From an uncultured Bryobacterales bacterium (GTDB taxonomy: Bacteria; Acidobacteriota; Terriglobia; Bryobacterales; UBA6623): a DNA stretch of 64,000 nucleotides. The translations under genes and the position numbers were made by a program. Below are positions 17,633-26,352 of this stretch, piece after piece; position 1 is the first letter of the stretch, and every line of letters starts with the position of its first letter. A model generated the notes under the pieces. It saw nothing but the letters and a program-made list of their open reading frames with translations. It had not been told where the DNA came from and did not search any database. The DNA lies in contig OY282420.1 in NCBI GenBank assembly GCA_958295955.1, forward strand, positions 3,548,435 through 3,612,434, given 5' to 3'.

Positions 17633-17665
17633 TATGCTGCCGGAGGAAACTGCAACCGTTGTCCA
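17633..17665 (+). repeat. 33-base direct repeat, copy 1
   Basis: It differs from the copy 73 bases downstream at one position. It includes an ATG and the first ten codons of the HicB-like reading frame, but here the frame runs into unrelated codons. Confidence 0.85.
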
Positions 17666-17700
17666 CTCCTTGACATGCCCTAGTCCTCTAGGTCAAACTC

Positions 17701-18108
17701 ATGTATATGCTGCCGGAGGAAACTACAACCGTTGTCCAAGTATCGGAAGGCGACGATCATGTTGTCGGTATCGGCAATCTCAGGGTGCTGATTACCCGAG
17801 ACGGGTCTGCCTGGTCGGCGCAGGGTCTGGAAATCGACTACGCCGCGCAGGGCGATTCCGTGGAAGAAGCGAAGGAGCGTTTCGCGGACGGCCTGCGGGC
17901 CACGGTCAGGGAACACCTCAGGATATGTGGAACGCTGGAGCCGCTGTTGCAGGTTGCCCCCTCCGAATTCTGGCGCGAATTCTTCGAGTTGGCATCCCGG
18001 GATGAGCGCAAGCGTTTCTCGCATATTTCAGTGCATCGGATCGAGACCGACGACGCCCTTCCCTGGAGTAAGATCGAGTATCTTGAAAAGCTCCCCGCTG
18101 CGGCTTAA
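17701..18108 (+). CDS. HicB-like antitoxin-type protein
   Basis: 135 residues. The core reads NLRVLITRDGSAWSAQGLEID followed by AAQGDSVEEAKERFADGL, which is the partial RNase-H-like fold of HicB-type antitoxins and related solitary proteins. The C-terminal 60 residues contain an FWREFFELA helix and no obvious DNA-binding domain. Two in-frame ATGs (17701, 17707) are possible starts; the second matches the start preserved in the upstream duplicate. A small gene with a broken frame follows 12 bases downstream, the position expected for a toxin partner. If the partner is dead, this may be an orphan antitoxin. Confidence 0.6.
   Translation: MYMLPEETTTVVQVSEGDDHVVGIGNLRVLITRDGSAWSAQGLEIDYAAQGDSVEEAKERFADGLRATVREHLRICGTLEPLLQVAPSEFWREFFELASRDERKRFSHISVHRIETDDALPWSKIEYLEKLPAAA
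17706..17738 (+). repeat. 33-base direct repeat, copy 2
   Basis: This copy forms the actual 5' end of the HicB-like gene. A 73-base offset puts copy 1 in a different reading frame. Confidence 0.85.
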
Positions 18109-18120
18109 GGCTTGGTTTCC

Positions 18121-18384
18121 ATGAGTGACCGAAGCGTGCCGCGTCAAAGCGTGCTGGATGTTTTGGCGCGGCACGGTGTCGAGATTTCCACCGGTCCGGA
18201 CGGGGTTCAACCTTTATAGGTGAAAGACGGGAAACCGCCTCTGGTTCTGGTTGTAACGATTCCCGACTCCGTCGAGAACAGGCTGCTGCAGAGGTTGCAA
18301 CGTAAGTTCGGTATTCCCATCCATCACTTCTATAACCCGTTGATGGCGCCGACTCTGCCCGATGAAAGTGGCCGCATCCATTAG
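18121..18384 (+). pseudogene. Partner of HicB-like gene, broken by in-frame TAG
   Basis: The frame gives an 88-codon gene interrupted by one amber codon at 18217-18219. Before it stands MSDRSVPRQSVLDVLARHG; after it the frame continues for 54 codons with VLVVTIPDSVENRLLQRLQR and GIPIHHFYNPL, a coherent small basic protein. It begins 12 bases after the HicB-like gene, the usual spacing for a toxin-antitoxin partner. I do not recognise it as canonical HicA. Loss by nonsense mutation is the simplest reading; a sequencing error is possible. Confidence 0.55.
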
Positions 18385-18430
18385 GGCGGCGCGCTGCGCG
18401 GCGTTTGCGTTCGCTTGAACGTCGCGCCGG

Positions 18431-18670
18431 TCACGGCAGGAATTTCACGCCGGCGGGCGCCATTGCGATGAAGGCTCCAATGATCGCTACGCCGCCGCCA
18501 AGCATGGTCCGGAGGTGGCGCTAGAGCCGCTCCTCCAGAGCGGCAAGGCCGGCTTTCGGGGCGAGGGTAGCGAGGTTCCCGCTGAGCGCATCGTTGACGG
18601 CGGTCGCCGGTGCGCCGGCCTCGCCGGGCCGCTTGGCGGCGGCAAGGGCGCCGAAAGCAGCGCCAGCCAT
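18431..18670 (-). pseudogene. Coiled-coil single-pass membrane protein, broken by in-frame TAG
   Basis: Codons 1-49 (MAGAAFGALAAAKRPGEAGA onward) include NLATLAPKAGLAALEERL, typical of small coiled-coil/DUF1640-like proteins. An amber codon at 18521-18523 interrupts the frame. It then continues RHLRTMLGGGVAIIGAFIAM, a membrane helix, to a TGA. Related intact proteins have exactly this coiled coil plus C-terminal helix layout. It points toward the decayed antitoxin region and has probably lost function. Confidence 0.55.
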
Positions 18671-18713
18671 GGGATTTCAGCCAATCCCCTATGATTAGAT
18701 TACCGTACTGCCC

Positions 18714-18857
18714 GTGCCTCTCATTGAGAACAAGTCGGAATCGTCGCCGGAGGCCGCGCGCAAGCGGCGTTGCTGGTACGCGGCCGTGCTCATCCATCTG
18801 GGGCTGTGGATCGCAGGTCTGTACCTGTTTTCCCGATACTTCGGGGCCGTCGAATGA
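18714..18857 (+). CDS. Small single-helix membrane protein coupled to symporter
   Basis: 47 residues starting at GTG. The N-terminal 20 residues are charged (ENKSESSPEAARKRR) and are followed by one transmembrane helix (WYAAVLIHLGLWIAGLYLFS). The stop overlaps the ATG of the sodium/solute symporter in an ATGA junction, so translation is probably coupled. Small accessory subunits of this type are known for some SSS transporters (for example the DUF4212 and YhdT proteins), but I cannot assign this one to either family. No strong ribosome binding site is visible before the GTG. Confidence 0.6.
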   Translation: MPLIENKSESSPEAARKRRCWYAAVLIHLGLWIAGLYLFSRYFGAVE

Positions 18858-20527
18858 GTCCGGCGGACTGGGCCGTTCTCGCCGTATCGTTTGTCGTCAT
18901 CATCGGCTACGGGCTGTGGCGCTCGCGCGGGCGGCAATCGCTGGAAAGCTACGTCGTTGCCGGCAAACAGATGCGTTGGTGGGTGATCGGCCTGTCGATC
19001 ATGGCCACGCAGGCGAGCGCCGTCACCTTCATCGGAACCACGAGCCAGGGTTATGCCGACGGCTTGCGCTTCGTTCAGTTCTATTTCGGCCTGCCGATCG
19101 CCATGGTCCTGATCGCGGCCGTCGCCGCCCCGGTCTTTCATCGTTCCGGGGTTTACACGGCCTACGAATATCTGGAGCGGAGGTTCGATGCGAAGACCCG
19201 CACGCTGGCGGGACTTGTTTTCCTGGTTCAGCGGGGGCTGGGGGTGGGCTTGGCGCTTTATGCTCCTGCCGTGGTGCTGTCCGTCATTCTGGAATTGCCC
19301 GAGTGGGCGACGATCGCGGCAACGGGCGTCATGGTCTCCGCCTACACCATGATCGGCGGCATCAAGGCGGTCATGTGGACCGACGCCCTGCAAATGACCG
19401 TCATGCTCGCCGGCGTGGTTGCCGCGTTTTTCGCGGCAGCGGCGGGACTCCCCGAGGATGTCTCTCTAGGCAGCGCATTGCGTCTGGCCGGCGCCGCGGG
19501 CAAGCTCAATGCGGTGGAAAGCTCGCTCGATTGGAACAGTCGCTACACGCTCTGGTCGGGGCTGATCGGCGGCGCCTTTCTTGCGCTTGCCTACTTCGGC
19601 GCCGATCAGTCCCAGGTTCAGCGGTATCTCACGGCCAAGTCGGTCGAGCATAGCCGCGTAAGTCTGCTGTTTAACGCCGTGCTCAAGGTCCCGCTGCAGT
19701 TCTTCATCTTGTTGACGGGCGTCGTCATCTTCGCCTTTTTCATATTCGAGAGGCCGCCCATGCTGTTTCATGCGGGCGAGAAGGCGCGGGTCGAGCAGGC
19801 CGGCGGCGACCGGCTCGCCCTGGTCGAATCGCGCTACGCGGAAGCGTTCGACGCCCGGCGCTCGGCCGCCCGGCGCTTGCTGCAGGTTCCGACGGCGTCC
19901 GCGCGGCAGGGCTACCTGGATGCCGAGCGGCGCTTCCAAGGCGTTCGGGGCGAGGCGGCGTCGCTTGCGGAGGAAGGCCGCGAACCCGGTTCGTACAACG
20001 ACACGAACTACATTTTTCTGACTTTTGTCTTGCAGCATCTGCCCGCCGGCTTGATCGGCTTGATCATGGCCGGAGTCTTCGCCGCCGCGATGTCGACAAT
20101 CTCGTCGGAATTGAACTCCTTGGCGACGGCGACGGTGGTCGATCACTACGGGCGCTACATCCGCCCGAATCTCGACGACGCGGCGGCGCGCCGGGCCTTG
20201 AAGCTGGCGACCGTCGGCTGGGGCGTTTACGCAACCGTATTCGCGGGTTACGGGGGGCGTCTGGGCTCGCTGATCGAGGCCGTCAACTTCGTCGGGTCGC
20301 TTTTTTACGGCCCCATGCTGGGGGTCTTCGTGCTCGCGTTCGTCTTCCGCAAATGTACGGCCGACGGAGCGTTTTGGGGAACGGCGCTCGGCCTGATCGC
20401 CGTTTGGAGCGCGAAGATCGTTTTTCCCGATCTGGCTTTTCTCTGGCTGAATCCGCTGGGCTGCCTGGCGACCGTCGCCGCGGCGATGACCCTCTCGGCC
20501 GCGAAGCCGTCCGCGGCGCGCAGCTAA
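18854..20527 (+). CDS. Sodium:solute symporter (SSS) family protein
   Basis: 557 residues with about 13 hydrophobic segments. SSS hallmarks are present: an N-terminal LAVSFVVIIGYGLW helix, GKQMRWWVIGLSIMATQASAVTFIG, GGIKAVMWTDALQM, and GVFAAAMSTISSELNSLATA near the end. A hydrophilic, coiled-coil-like insert of roughly 85 residues (RVEQAGGDRLAL onward) separates two late helices, as in many symporters from Acidobacteriota and Bacteroidota. It uses the Na+ gradient to import a small solute; sugars or sialic acid-type compounds are common in this subgroup, but the substrate is unknown. The sulfatase gene follows, which would fit a carbohydrate-scavenging role. Confidence 0.9.
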   Translation: MSPADWAVLAVSFVVIIGYGLWRSRGRQSLESYVVAGKQMRWWVIGLSIMATQASAVTFIGTTSQGYADGLRFVQFYFGLPIAMVLIAAVAAPVFHRSGVYTAYEYLERRFDAKTRTLAGLVFLVQRGLGVGLALYAPAVVLSVILELPEWATIAATGVMVSAYTMIGGIKAVMWTDALQMTVMLAGVVAAFFAAAAGLPEDVSLGSALRLAGAAGKLNAVESSLDWNSRYTLWSGLIGGAFLALAYFGADQSQVQRYLTAKSVEHSRVSLLFNAVLKVPLQFFILLTGVVIFAFFIFERPPMLFHAGEKARVEQAGGDRLALVESRYAEAFDARRSAARRLLQVPTASARQGYLDAERRFQGVRGEAASLAEEGREPGSYNDTNYIFLTFVLQHLPAGLIGLIMAGVFAAAMSTISSELNSLATATVVDHYGRYIRPNLDDAAARRALKLATVGWGVYATVFAGYGGRLGSLIEAVNFVGSLFYGPMLGVFVLAFVFRKCTADGAFWGTALGLIAVWSAKIVFPDLAFLWLNPLGCLATVAAAMTLSAAKPSAARS

Positions 20528-20550
20528 TCCGCCGCGATAATTTTTTATGC

Positions 20551-20578
20551 GTTTTGCGCTGCCGAAGCTGCGCAAAAC
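20551..20578. terminator. Hairpin between symporter and sulfatase genes
   Basis: Nine-base perfect arms GTTTTGCGC and GCGCAAAAC enclose TGCCGAAGCT. The hairpin stands 24 bases after the symporter stop. A T-rich run precedes rather than follows it on the plus strand, so terminator function is uncertain. Confidence 0.4.
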
Positions 20579-20614
20579 CGGGAGTTGTCAAGCGATCGGG
20601 TAAGATAACGGGGT

Positions 20615-22045
20615 ATGCTTTCCCCAAAGATATTGTGTCTGCCGGCGTTGCTGTTGCTGCCCGCCGCTATCGCCGCCGACCGCCCCAACGTACTCTTTAT
20701 CGCGTTCGACGATCTCAATGACTGGATCGAGCCGCTGGGCGGGCATCCCCAGGCGCGAACGCCGAATTTGTCGCGGCTGGCGCGCCGGGCGACCGTGTTC
20801 ACGCATGCCTACACGGCCGCTCCGGCTTGCAATCCGTCGCGCGCCGCCTTGATGACCGGAATTGCCCCTTACAAGTCGGGCGTTTATTACAACAATCAGG
20901 CTTGGCGGCCGGCGATGCCCGATGCCGTTACGCTCCCGCAGCACTTCATGAAAAATGGCTATTGGGCCGGCGGCGCCGGCAAGATATACCACGGCGTCTA
21001 TCCCGATCCTCCGTCGTGGGACGAGTACTGGCCGACGAAAGAGCGCAACCGCCCCGAAGACCCCCGGCCCCCTACGCTGCCGGCCAACGGCATTCCGAAA
21101 ACCGGCAATTTCGACTGGGGGGCGCTAAGCGTTGACGTTGGCGAAATGGGCGACGCCAAGGTTGCCGACTGGGTTGCGGCCAAGCTGAGGGAAAAGCACG
21201 AGAAGCCGTTCTTCCTGGCATTCGGACTGTTCCGGCCGCATCTTCCCTGGCACGTTCCGCAGCGCTACCTCGACCGCTTTCCGTTGGAGTCGATTCAGGT
21301 TCCGCCGGTCTTCGACGCCGACCTCGGGGATGTCCCTGCGGCCGGCGTAAAAATGGCCAATCCGGACAGAGACCACGCCGCCGTTATCGAGCACGGGCAA
21401 TGGAAACGCGCCGTGCAAGCCTACTTGGCTTCGGTAAATTTCGCCGACGACATGTTGGGCCGCGTGCTGGACGCGCTCGATGAAAGCGGCCTCGCAGACA
21501 ATACGATCGTCGTCATGTGGACCGACCACGGCTGGCATCTCGGCGAGAAGCATCACTGGCGGAAGTTCGCGCTGTGGGAGGAGGCGACCCGGACGCCGCT
21601 GATGTTCGTGGTTCCCGATGGCGTTCCCGGCTTGGCGGAGGGCTCGCGCGCCGGGGCCCGCTGCGACCGCCCCGTCAACCTGCTCGATATTTACCCGACG
21701 CTGTCCGAGTTGGCCGGCCTTCCCGCCAACGACGCGCTCGACGGCCGCAGCCTGGTTTCCCTATTGCGCAATCCGGACGCTCCCTGGCAGCCGACGGTAT
21801 CGACTTACGGCCGCCTCAACCATGCCGTACGCAGCGACGATTTCCGTTACATCCGTTACGAAGACGGCTCCGAGGAGCTCTACGACCACCGCGTCGATCC
21901 CATGGAGTGGACGAATCTCGCTGCGGACGCCAACTACCTGGAGGTCAAGCGGAAAATGAAGCGTTGGCTGCCGCAAGTCAACGTTCCCGGCGCGCCCAGG
22001 CAGCCTGCCGGCAAGCGCACCAATAAAGTAGCCATGCCGGAATGA
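20615..22045 (+). CDS. Exported sulfatase, iduronate-2-sulfatase-like
   Basis: 476 residues with a signal peptide (residues 1-20). The sulfatase signature is ACNPSRAALMTG, with C72 the residue converted to formylglycine; metal ligands D32-D33 (FIAFDDLND) and the later TDHGWHLGEKHHW block are present. The overall layout and the GAGKIYHG and FRPHLPWHVP motifs match iduronate-2-sulfatase-type proteins that remove sulfate esters from polysaccharides. It acts in the periplasm or outside the cell. No anaerobic maturase or formylglycine-generating enzyme gene lies in the window. Confidence 0.9.
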   Translation: MLSPKILCLPALLLLPAAIAADRPNVLFIAFDDLNDWIEPLGGHPQARTPNLSRLARRATVFTHAYTAAPACNPSRAALMTGIAPYKSGVYYNNQAWRPAMPDAVTLPQHFMKNGYWAGGAGKIYHGVYPDPPSWDEYWPTKERNRPEDPRPPTLPANGIPKTGNFDWGALSVDVGEMGDAKVADWVAAKLREKHEKPFFLAFGLFRPHLPWHVPQRYLDRFPLESIQVPPVFDADLGDVPAAGVKMANPDRDHAAVIEHGQWKRAVQAYLASVNFADDMLGRVLDALDESGLADNTIVVMWTDHGWHLGEKHHWRKFALWEEATRTPLMFVVPDGVPGLAEGSRAGARCDRPVNLLDIYPTLSELAGLPANDALDGRSLVSLLRNPDAPWQPTVSTYGRLNHAVRSDDFRYIRYEDGSEELYDHRVDPMEWTNLAADANYLEVKRKMKRWLPQVNVPGAPRQPAGKRTNKVAMPE

Positions 22046-22089
22046 GGCCGGGCGGAGAGCCTCCTCGTCCGTCCGTCGTAACTTGATCC

Positions 22090-22103
22090 GGCGCGAAAGC
22101 GCC
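22090..22103. terminator. Short GNRA hairpin after the sulfatase gene
   Basis: GGCGC-GAAA-GCGCC is followed by TAAATTTG, 16 bases before the histidine kinase start. It is a small perfect stem with a stable tetraloop. It could be a weak terminator or could affect initiation of the kinase gene. Confidence 0.35.
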
Positions 22104-22119
22104 TAAATTTGCGAGGTTT

Positions 22120-24015
22120 ATGCGGCGCATCGCGAAAGAGCAGCGCGCCGGAGCGCTGGTCATTGCCGCGTTCGCGGCGGCGCTCGCCTTGACGGCTGCC
22201 TTGCAGTTCCATTGGGCCGGGCAGTTGAGCGAAGCTCAGCGCTCGACGATGGAAATCGCCCTGGCAAACTCGGTGCGCCAGTTCGAGCGTGAGTTCACCC
22301 GCGAGTTGTCGCACTTGCTCAGCGTCTTCCGCCCGGATCCGGTTGCGGCGGCCGCCGGCGAGTGGGAGCGCTACCTCGAACGCTACGACGAGTGGTACGG
22401 GGACTCCGATTACGCGCCCCTGGTGGCGAGAGTGCTGCTCTATCTCACGCCCCAAGGCGGCGCGCCGAAACTCTATGAACTGCAACCGGCCGAATGGCGG
22501 CTTGCCGCCGCGGACGGGGAAGAAAGCCGCCGGCCGATCGAGCGTCACATCGCCGACTGGCTCGAGCGTTACGACAGCGGGCGGCAGCGAGACGGGCCGA
22601 TATTCCCCTGGACGTTTTTCTTGCAGGAGAAAATCCTCGTTCGGCCGTTGAACGCTATCGCCGGCCCCGACCGCGGGATGCGCGACCCCGACCGCATCGA
22701 ACGCGTGGGTTTCCTGCTGCTCGAGATCGACCCCGTTTATTTAGCCGAGCGGATGATCCCGGAGATGGCCGCGCACTATTTCTCCGGGCCGAACGGTGAG
22801 GAACTTTACCAAATTGCAGTTGTGGAGGAAGACGGCGCCGGCTTTCTGTACCGTTCCCACGATTCCATCGACGAGGCATGGTTGACGGAGCCCGACCTGC
22901 GCGCGCCCCTGCTCGCGGCGCGTCCCGGCGATGCTCGGCGCGGGGAAGGCGACCGGCCGCGCGGCGGCAGGGGCGCCAGGGGCTTTCTCAATATGCCGGG
23001 AGGATTTCCGCCGCAGCGCGAGCGCGAAGAGAAGTCCGACGCGCGGCGCGCCCGCGGCGGTCCCGGCGGGGGCGGGGGCGGACGGCCGGCGATGTTCCTG
23101 GGCCGCTCGGTTGTTTTTTTCGCCGGGAACGGCCGCAACAGCCGCTGGACCCTCGCCGCGAAGCACATGGCCGGCTCGCTTGACGCAGCGGTGCAACTAC
23201 AGTGGCGCCGCGATCTCGCCGTCGGCTCAGGAGTTCTTCTGCTGCTGGGCGCGGCGATGGCCATGGTGGTGATTTCGTCCCGCCGCTCCAGACGCCTGGC
23301 CGATATGCAGATGGAATTCGTGGCCGGCGTGTCCCATGAGTTGCGCACGCCGTTGACGGTGATCCGCGCCGCGGGCGACAACTTGGCTTCCGGCATGATC
23401 GGCTCGGGCGCGCAAGCCCGGGAATACGGGCGCTTGATCTGCGACCAGGGCCGGCGTCTTTCGGAAATGGTCGAGCAGACCTTGCGTTTCGCGGCGCTGC
23501 GGTCGGGAAAGAGCAAATTCAAAATCGAGCCGGTCGATGTTGGGCAGGTCATTGCCCAAACGCTTGCCGAGGCGCGGCCCGCGATCGACAAGGCCGGTCT
23601 CGAGCTGCGCCAAGCGGTGGAACGCGGCCTGCCGCAGGTGCGGGCCGACCGACAAGCTCTGCGCCACAGCCTGGAAAACCTGGTCGGCAATGCGGTCAAG
23701 TACGGCGCCGCCGGCTGTTGGCTCGAAGTCGAGGCGGTCAACGTCGGCGTGAACGGGTCGCGAGAAGTGCAGATCCGGGTCCGCGACCGCGGAATCGGCA
23801 TCCCGCCCCAGGAAATCAAGAACATCTTCCAAGCCTTTTATCGAGGCGCCGCCGCCTCCGAGGCGCAGACCGAGGGTTCCGGCCTGGGACTGAAGCTGGC
23901 CCGCGACATGACCCGCGGCATGGGCGGCGATCTGACGGTCGAGAGCGAACCCGGCCGGGGCAGCACTTTTACGATCCACTTGCCGCTCGCCGAACCCGCC
24001 GAAAGCCGACGATGA
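22120..24015 (+). CDS. Sensor histidine kinase, two-component system
   Basis: 631 residues. A first membrane helix (about 12-30) and a second (about 370-390, VGSGVLLLLGAAMAMVVIS) enclose a large extracytoplasmic sensor region with a Gly/Arg-rich low-complexity loop near residues 268-325. The H-box GVSHELRTPLTVIRA carries phospho-acceptor H406; N-box HSLENLVGNAVKYG and G-boxes RDRGIGIPPQEI and GSGLGLKLARD follow. The stop overlaps the start of the response regulator gene (ATGA), so the pair is translationally coupled. The signal is unknown. Confidence 0.93.
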   Translation: MRRIAKEQRAGALVIAAFAAALALTAALQFHWAGQLSEAQRSTMEIALANSVRQFEREFTRELSHLLSVFRPDPVAAAAGEWERYLERYDEWYGDSDYAPLVARVLLYLTPQGGAPKLYELQPAEWRLAAADGEESRRPIERHIADWLERYDSGRQRDGPIFPWTFFLQEKILVRPLNAIAGPDRGMRDPDRIERVGFLLLEIDPVYLAERMIPEMAAHYFSGPNGEELYQIAVVEEDGAGFLYRSHDSIDEAWLTEPDLRAPLLAARPGDARRGEGDRPRGGRGARGFLNMPGGFPPQREREEKSDARRARGGPGGGGGGRPAMFLGRSVVFFAGNGRNSRWTLAAKHMAGSLDAAVQLQWRRDLAVGSGVLLLLGAAMAMVVISSRRSRRLADMQMEFVAGVSHELRTPLTVIRAAGDNLASGMIGSGAQAREYGRLICDQGRRLSEMVEQTLRFAALRSGKSKFKIEPVDVGQVIAQTLAEARPAIDKAGLELRQAVERGLPQVRADRQALRHSLENLVGNAVKYGAAGCWLEVEAVNVGVNGSREVQIRVRDRGIGIPPQEIKNIFQAFYRGAAASEAQTEGSGLGLKLARDMTRGMGGDLTVESEPGRGSTFTIHLPLAEPAESRR

Positions 24016-24704
24016 GCTACGAAAAAATACTGCTGGTCGAAGACGAAATCGGCATTCGCGTGACGCTGGCCGATCGCCTGCGCTCGGAAGGCTATGAAGT
24101 CGAAACCGCCGAGGACGGCGAACAGGGCCTGGAGTTGGCGCGGCAAGGCGGATTCGACCTGTTTCTCTTCGACATCATGATGCCGAAGAAAAACGGCCTC
24201 GACCTGTGCCGCGACATTCGACAACTCGGCATTGCCACGCCGGTCATCATGCTTACCGCCAAGGGGCAGACGATCGACAAGGTCATCGGTCTCAAGCTGG
24301 GCGCCGACGACTATCTGACGAAGCCTTTCGACATGCTCGAGTTGCTCGCCCGCGTCGAAGCCCTGCTGCGAAGATCGGCGAATACGCTCGGGTCGGGAAT
24401 CGCGGTCCGCGAATTCGGCGACGTCAGACTCGACCCGCGCCGCACCGAGGTCACCCGCGCGGGCAAGACCCTGACGCTGTCGGCCAAGGAATATCAGTTG
24501 TTGCTTTACTTCACGCAACATCCCGACATCACGCTGTCGCGCGAAGTCCTGCTGCGCGAAGTGTGGGGCTACGAAGCGATGCCGACGACGCGCACGGTCG
24601 ATGTGCATGTGGCCTGGCTCCGCCAGAAAATCGAGGACAACCCGCAAAAACCACGCTGGATCACGACAATCCACGGCATGGGATACAGGTTCGGTCCGCA
24701 ATAG
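24012..24704 (+). CDS. OmpR/PhoB-type response regulator
   Basis: 230 residues. The receiver domain (1-120) has acidic pocket residues E10-D11, phospho-acceptor D54 (LFDIMMPKKNG) and the conserved lysine in DDYLTKPFD. A winged-helix DNA-binding domain follows, with LSAKEYQLLLYF and the terminal TIHGMGYRFGPQ motif. It is the cognate partner of the upstream kinase. Target genes are not evident; neighbours are a sulfatase and purH. Confidence 0.94.
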   Translation: MSYEKILLVEDEIGIRVTLADRLRSEGYEVETAEDGEQGLELARQGGFDLFLFDIMMPKKNGLDLCRDIRQLGIATPVIMLTAKGQTIDKVIGLKLGADDYLTKPFDMLELLARVEALLRRSANTLGSGIAVREFGDVRLDPRRTEVTRAGKTLTLSAKEYQLLLYFTQHPDITLSREVLLREVWGYEAMPTTRTVDVHVAWLRQKIEDNPQKPRWITTIHGMGYRFGPQ

Positions 24705-24739
24705 CCGGCGGGGGGCGGTTTCTTGCGCCGTTGCTGCCG

Positions 24740-26290
24740 CTAATGCCGGAAGTGGCGGACGCCGGTGAAGACCATCGCCAGGCCCAGCCGGTCGGCGGCG
24801 GCGATCACTTCCCCGTCCCGCTTCGAGCCGCCCGGCTGGATGACCGCCGTTACGCCGTGCCGGGCGATCTCTTCCACGCCGTCCGCGAAAGGGAAAAATG
24901 CGTCGGAAGCCGCTACGGCGCCTTGCAGCGGCAGGACGGCCTTCGCCGCCCCGATGCGGGCGGCATCGACGCGGCTCATCTGCCCGGCGCCGACGCCTAC
25001 GGTCTGCCCTTCGCGCGCGTACAGGATGGCGTTCGACTTGATGTGCTTGACCACCTTCCAGGCGAACTCGAGAGCGCGGCGCTCCGCCGCGCCGGGCCGG
25101 CGCTCGGTGACGACGCGGAAGCTCTCGGGGCTCGTTTCGCGGCGGTCCTCGCTTTGCAGCAGATATCCGCCGGAGATGCTGCGCAGCGCGAACCGGGGAG
25201 GAGGGGCATCGACCTCGAGCAAGCGGATGTTTTTCTTTTTTGTCAAGATCGCTCGGGCGTCGGAACTGTAGCCGGGCGCGGCGACGGCCTCGACGAACAG
25301 CTTGGCCATCTCTGCCGCCGTGTCGGCGTCGATCTCGCGATTCACGGCGATCACCGACCCGAAGGCCGATACCGGGTCGCAGGCCAACGCCTTGCGGTAC
25401 GCCTCGGCCGGCGAGGCGTCTTGCGCGCAGCCGCAGGGGTTCGTGTGCTTGACGATCGCCGCGGCCGGTTCGTCGAACTCCCGGATCAGTTGCAGGGACG
25501 CATCGAGATCGACGAGGTTGTTATACGAGAGTTCCTTGCCGTGAAGCTGTCCGGCTCCGGCTATGCCGGCTTTACCGTCACTGTAGAGCGCGGCCTTTTG
25601 GTGCGGGTTTTCGCCGTAGCGCAGGGTCTGCCGGCGTGGCAGCCGAATGTCGAGCAGCGCGGGGAGTTGCTCGACGTCAGCAAGCGGTTCGCCCGCGGAC
25701 GTCAGCCGCGCGAGCGTTGCGGCGATGGCGCGGTCGTAGGCCGCGGTCACGGCGAAGGCTTTCCGCGCCAAGCGCCAATGCGTTTCCTCGCCGAGAGCCG
25801 CGCCGTTGACGGCGAGCTCGTCCGCCAGCGCAGCGTAGTCGGCCGGGTCGGTCACGACGGCGACGTCGCGGAAGTTCTTGGCGGCCGCGCGGATCAGGCT
25901 TGGGCCGCCGATGTCGATGTTTTCGATGAGCTCGTCGAAGGCGGCCCCCTCGCGCGCCGCGGTTTTTTCGAAAGCGTAGAGATTGACGACCACCATGTCG
26001 ATGGCGGCGATGTCGTGCTCGGCCAGCGCGCCCATGTGGCCGGAGTTGGAACGCCGCGCCAGGATGCCTCCGGCGATGCGCGGGTGCAGCGTTTTGACGC
26101 GCCCATCGAGTATTTCGGGGAAACCCGTGACTTCGGCGACGTTGCGAACGGCGAGGCCGGCCTCGCGCAACAAGCGGGCGGTGCCGCCGGTGGAGATCAA
26201 CTCGATGTTGCGGCCTGCCAGCCGCTTGGCGAAGTCGGCAAGACCGGACTTGTCGGTTACGCTCAGCAGCGCGCGTCGGATTTTGGGCAT
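24740..26290 (-). CDS. purH: Bifunctional AICAR formyltransferase/IMP cyclohydrolase PurH
   Basis: 516 residues, the normal length. It catalyses the last two steps of de novo IMP synthesis. The N-terminal MGS-like cyclohydrolase domain starts RRALLSVTDKSGLADFAK and includes ELISTGGTARLL; the C-terminal transformylase domain has the KHTNPCG motif, SDAFFPF and a terminal GLAMVFTGVRHFRH. Start at ATG. It converges with the response regulator gene and stands alone, not in a purine operon. Confidence 0.96.
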   Translation of the reverse strand: MPKIRRALLSVTDKSGLADFAKRLAGRNIELISTGGTARLLREAGLAVRNVAEVTGFPEILDGRVKTLHPRIAGGILARRSNSGHMGALAEHDIAAIDMVVVNLYAFEKTAAREGAAFDELIENIDIGGPSLIRAAAKNFRDVAVVTDPADYAALADELAVNGAALGEETHWRLARKAFAVTAAYDRAIAATLARLTSAGEPLADVEQLPALLDIRLPRRQTLRYGENPHQKAALYSDGKAGIAGAGQLHGKELSYNNLVDLDASLQLIREFDEPAAAIVKHTNPCGCAQDASPAEAYRKALACDPVSAFGSVIAVNREIDADTAAEMAKLFVEAVAAPGYSSDARAILTKKKNIRLLEVDAPPPRFALRSISGGYLLQSEDRRETSPESFRVVTERRPGAAERRALEFAWKVVKHIKSNAILYAREGQTVGVGAGQMSRVDAARIGAAKAVLPLQGAVAASDAFFPFADGVEEIARHGVTAVIQPGGSKRDGEVIAAADRLGLAMVFTGVRHFRH

Positions 26291-26352
26291 AAACGGCTAT
26301 TGTACGTTTGCGCCGCCGGCGCTCGGAGGAACAACGCCGCCGGCCGCGCGCG

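Noticed and set aside
18121..18670. Amber suppression (TAG read as an amino acid) to explain two interrupted genes.
   Set aside because: TAG is the ordinary stop of several intact genes here, such as the amidohydrolase and lptB genes, and no suppressor tRNA was seen.
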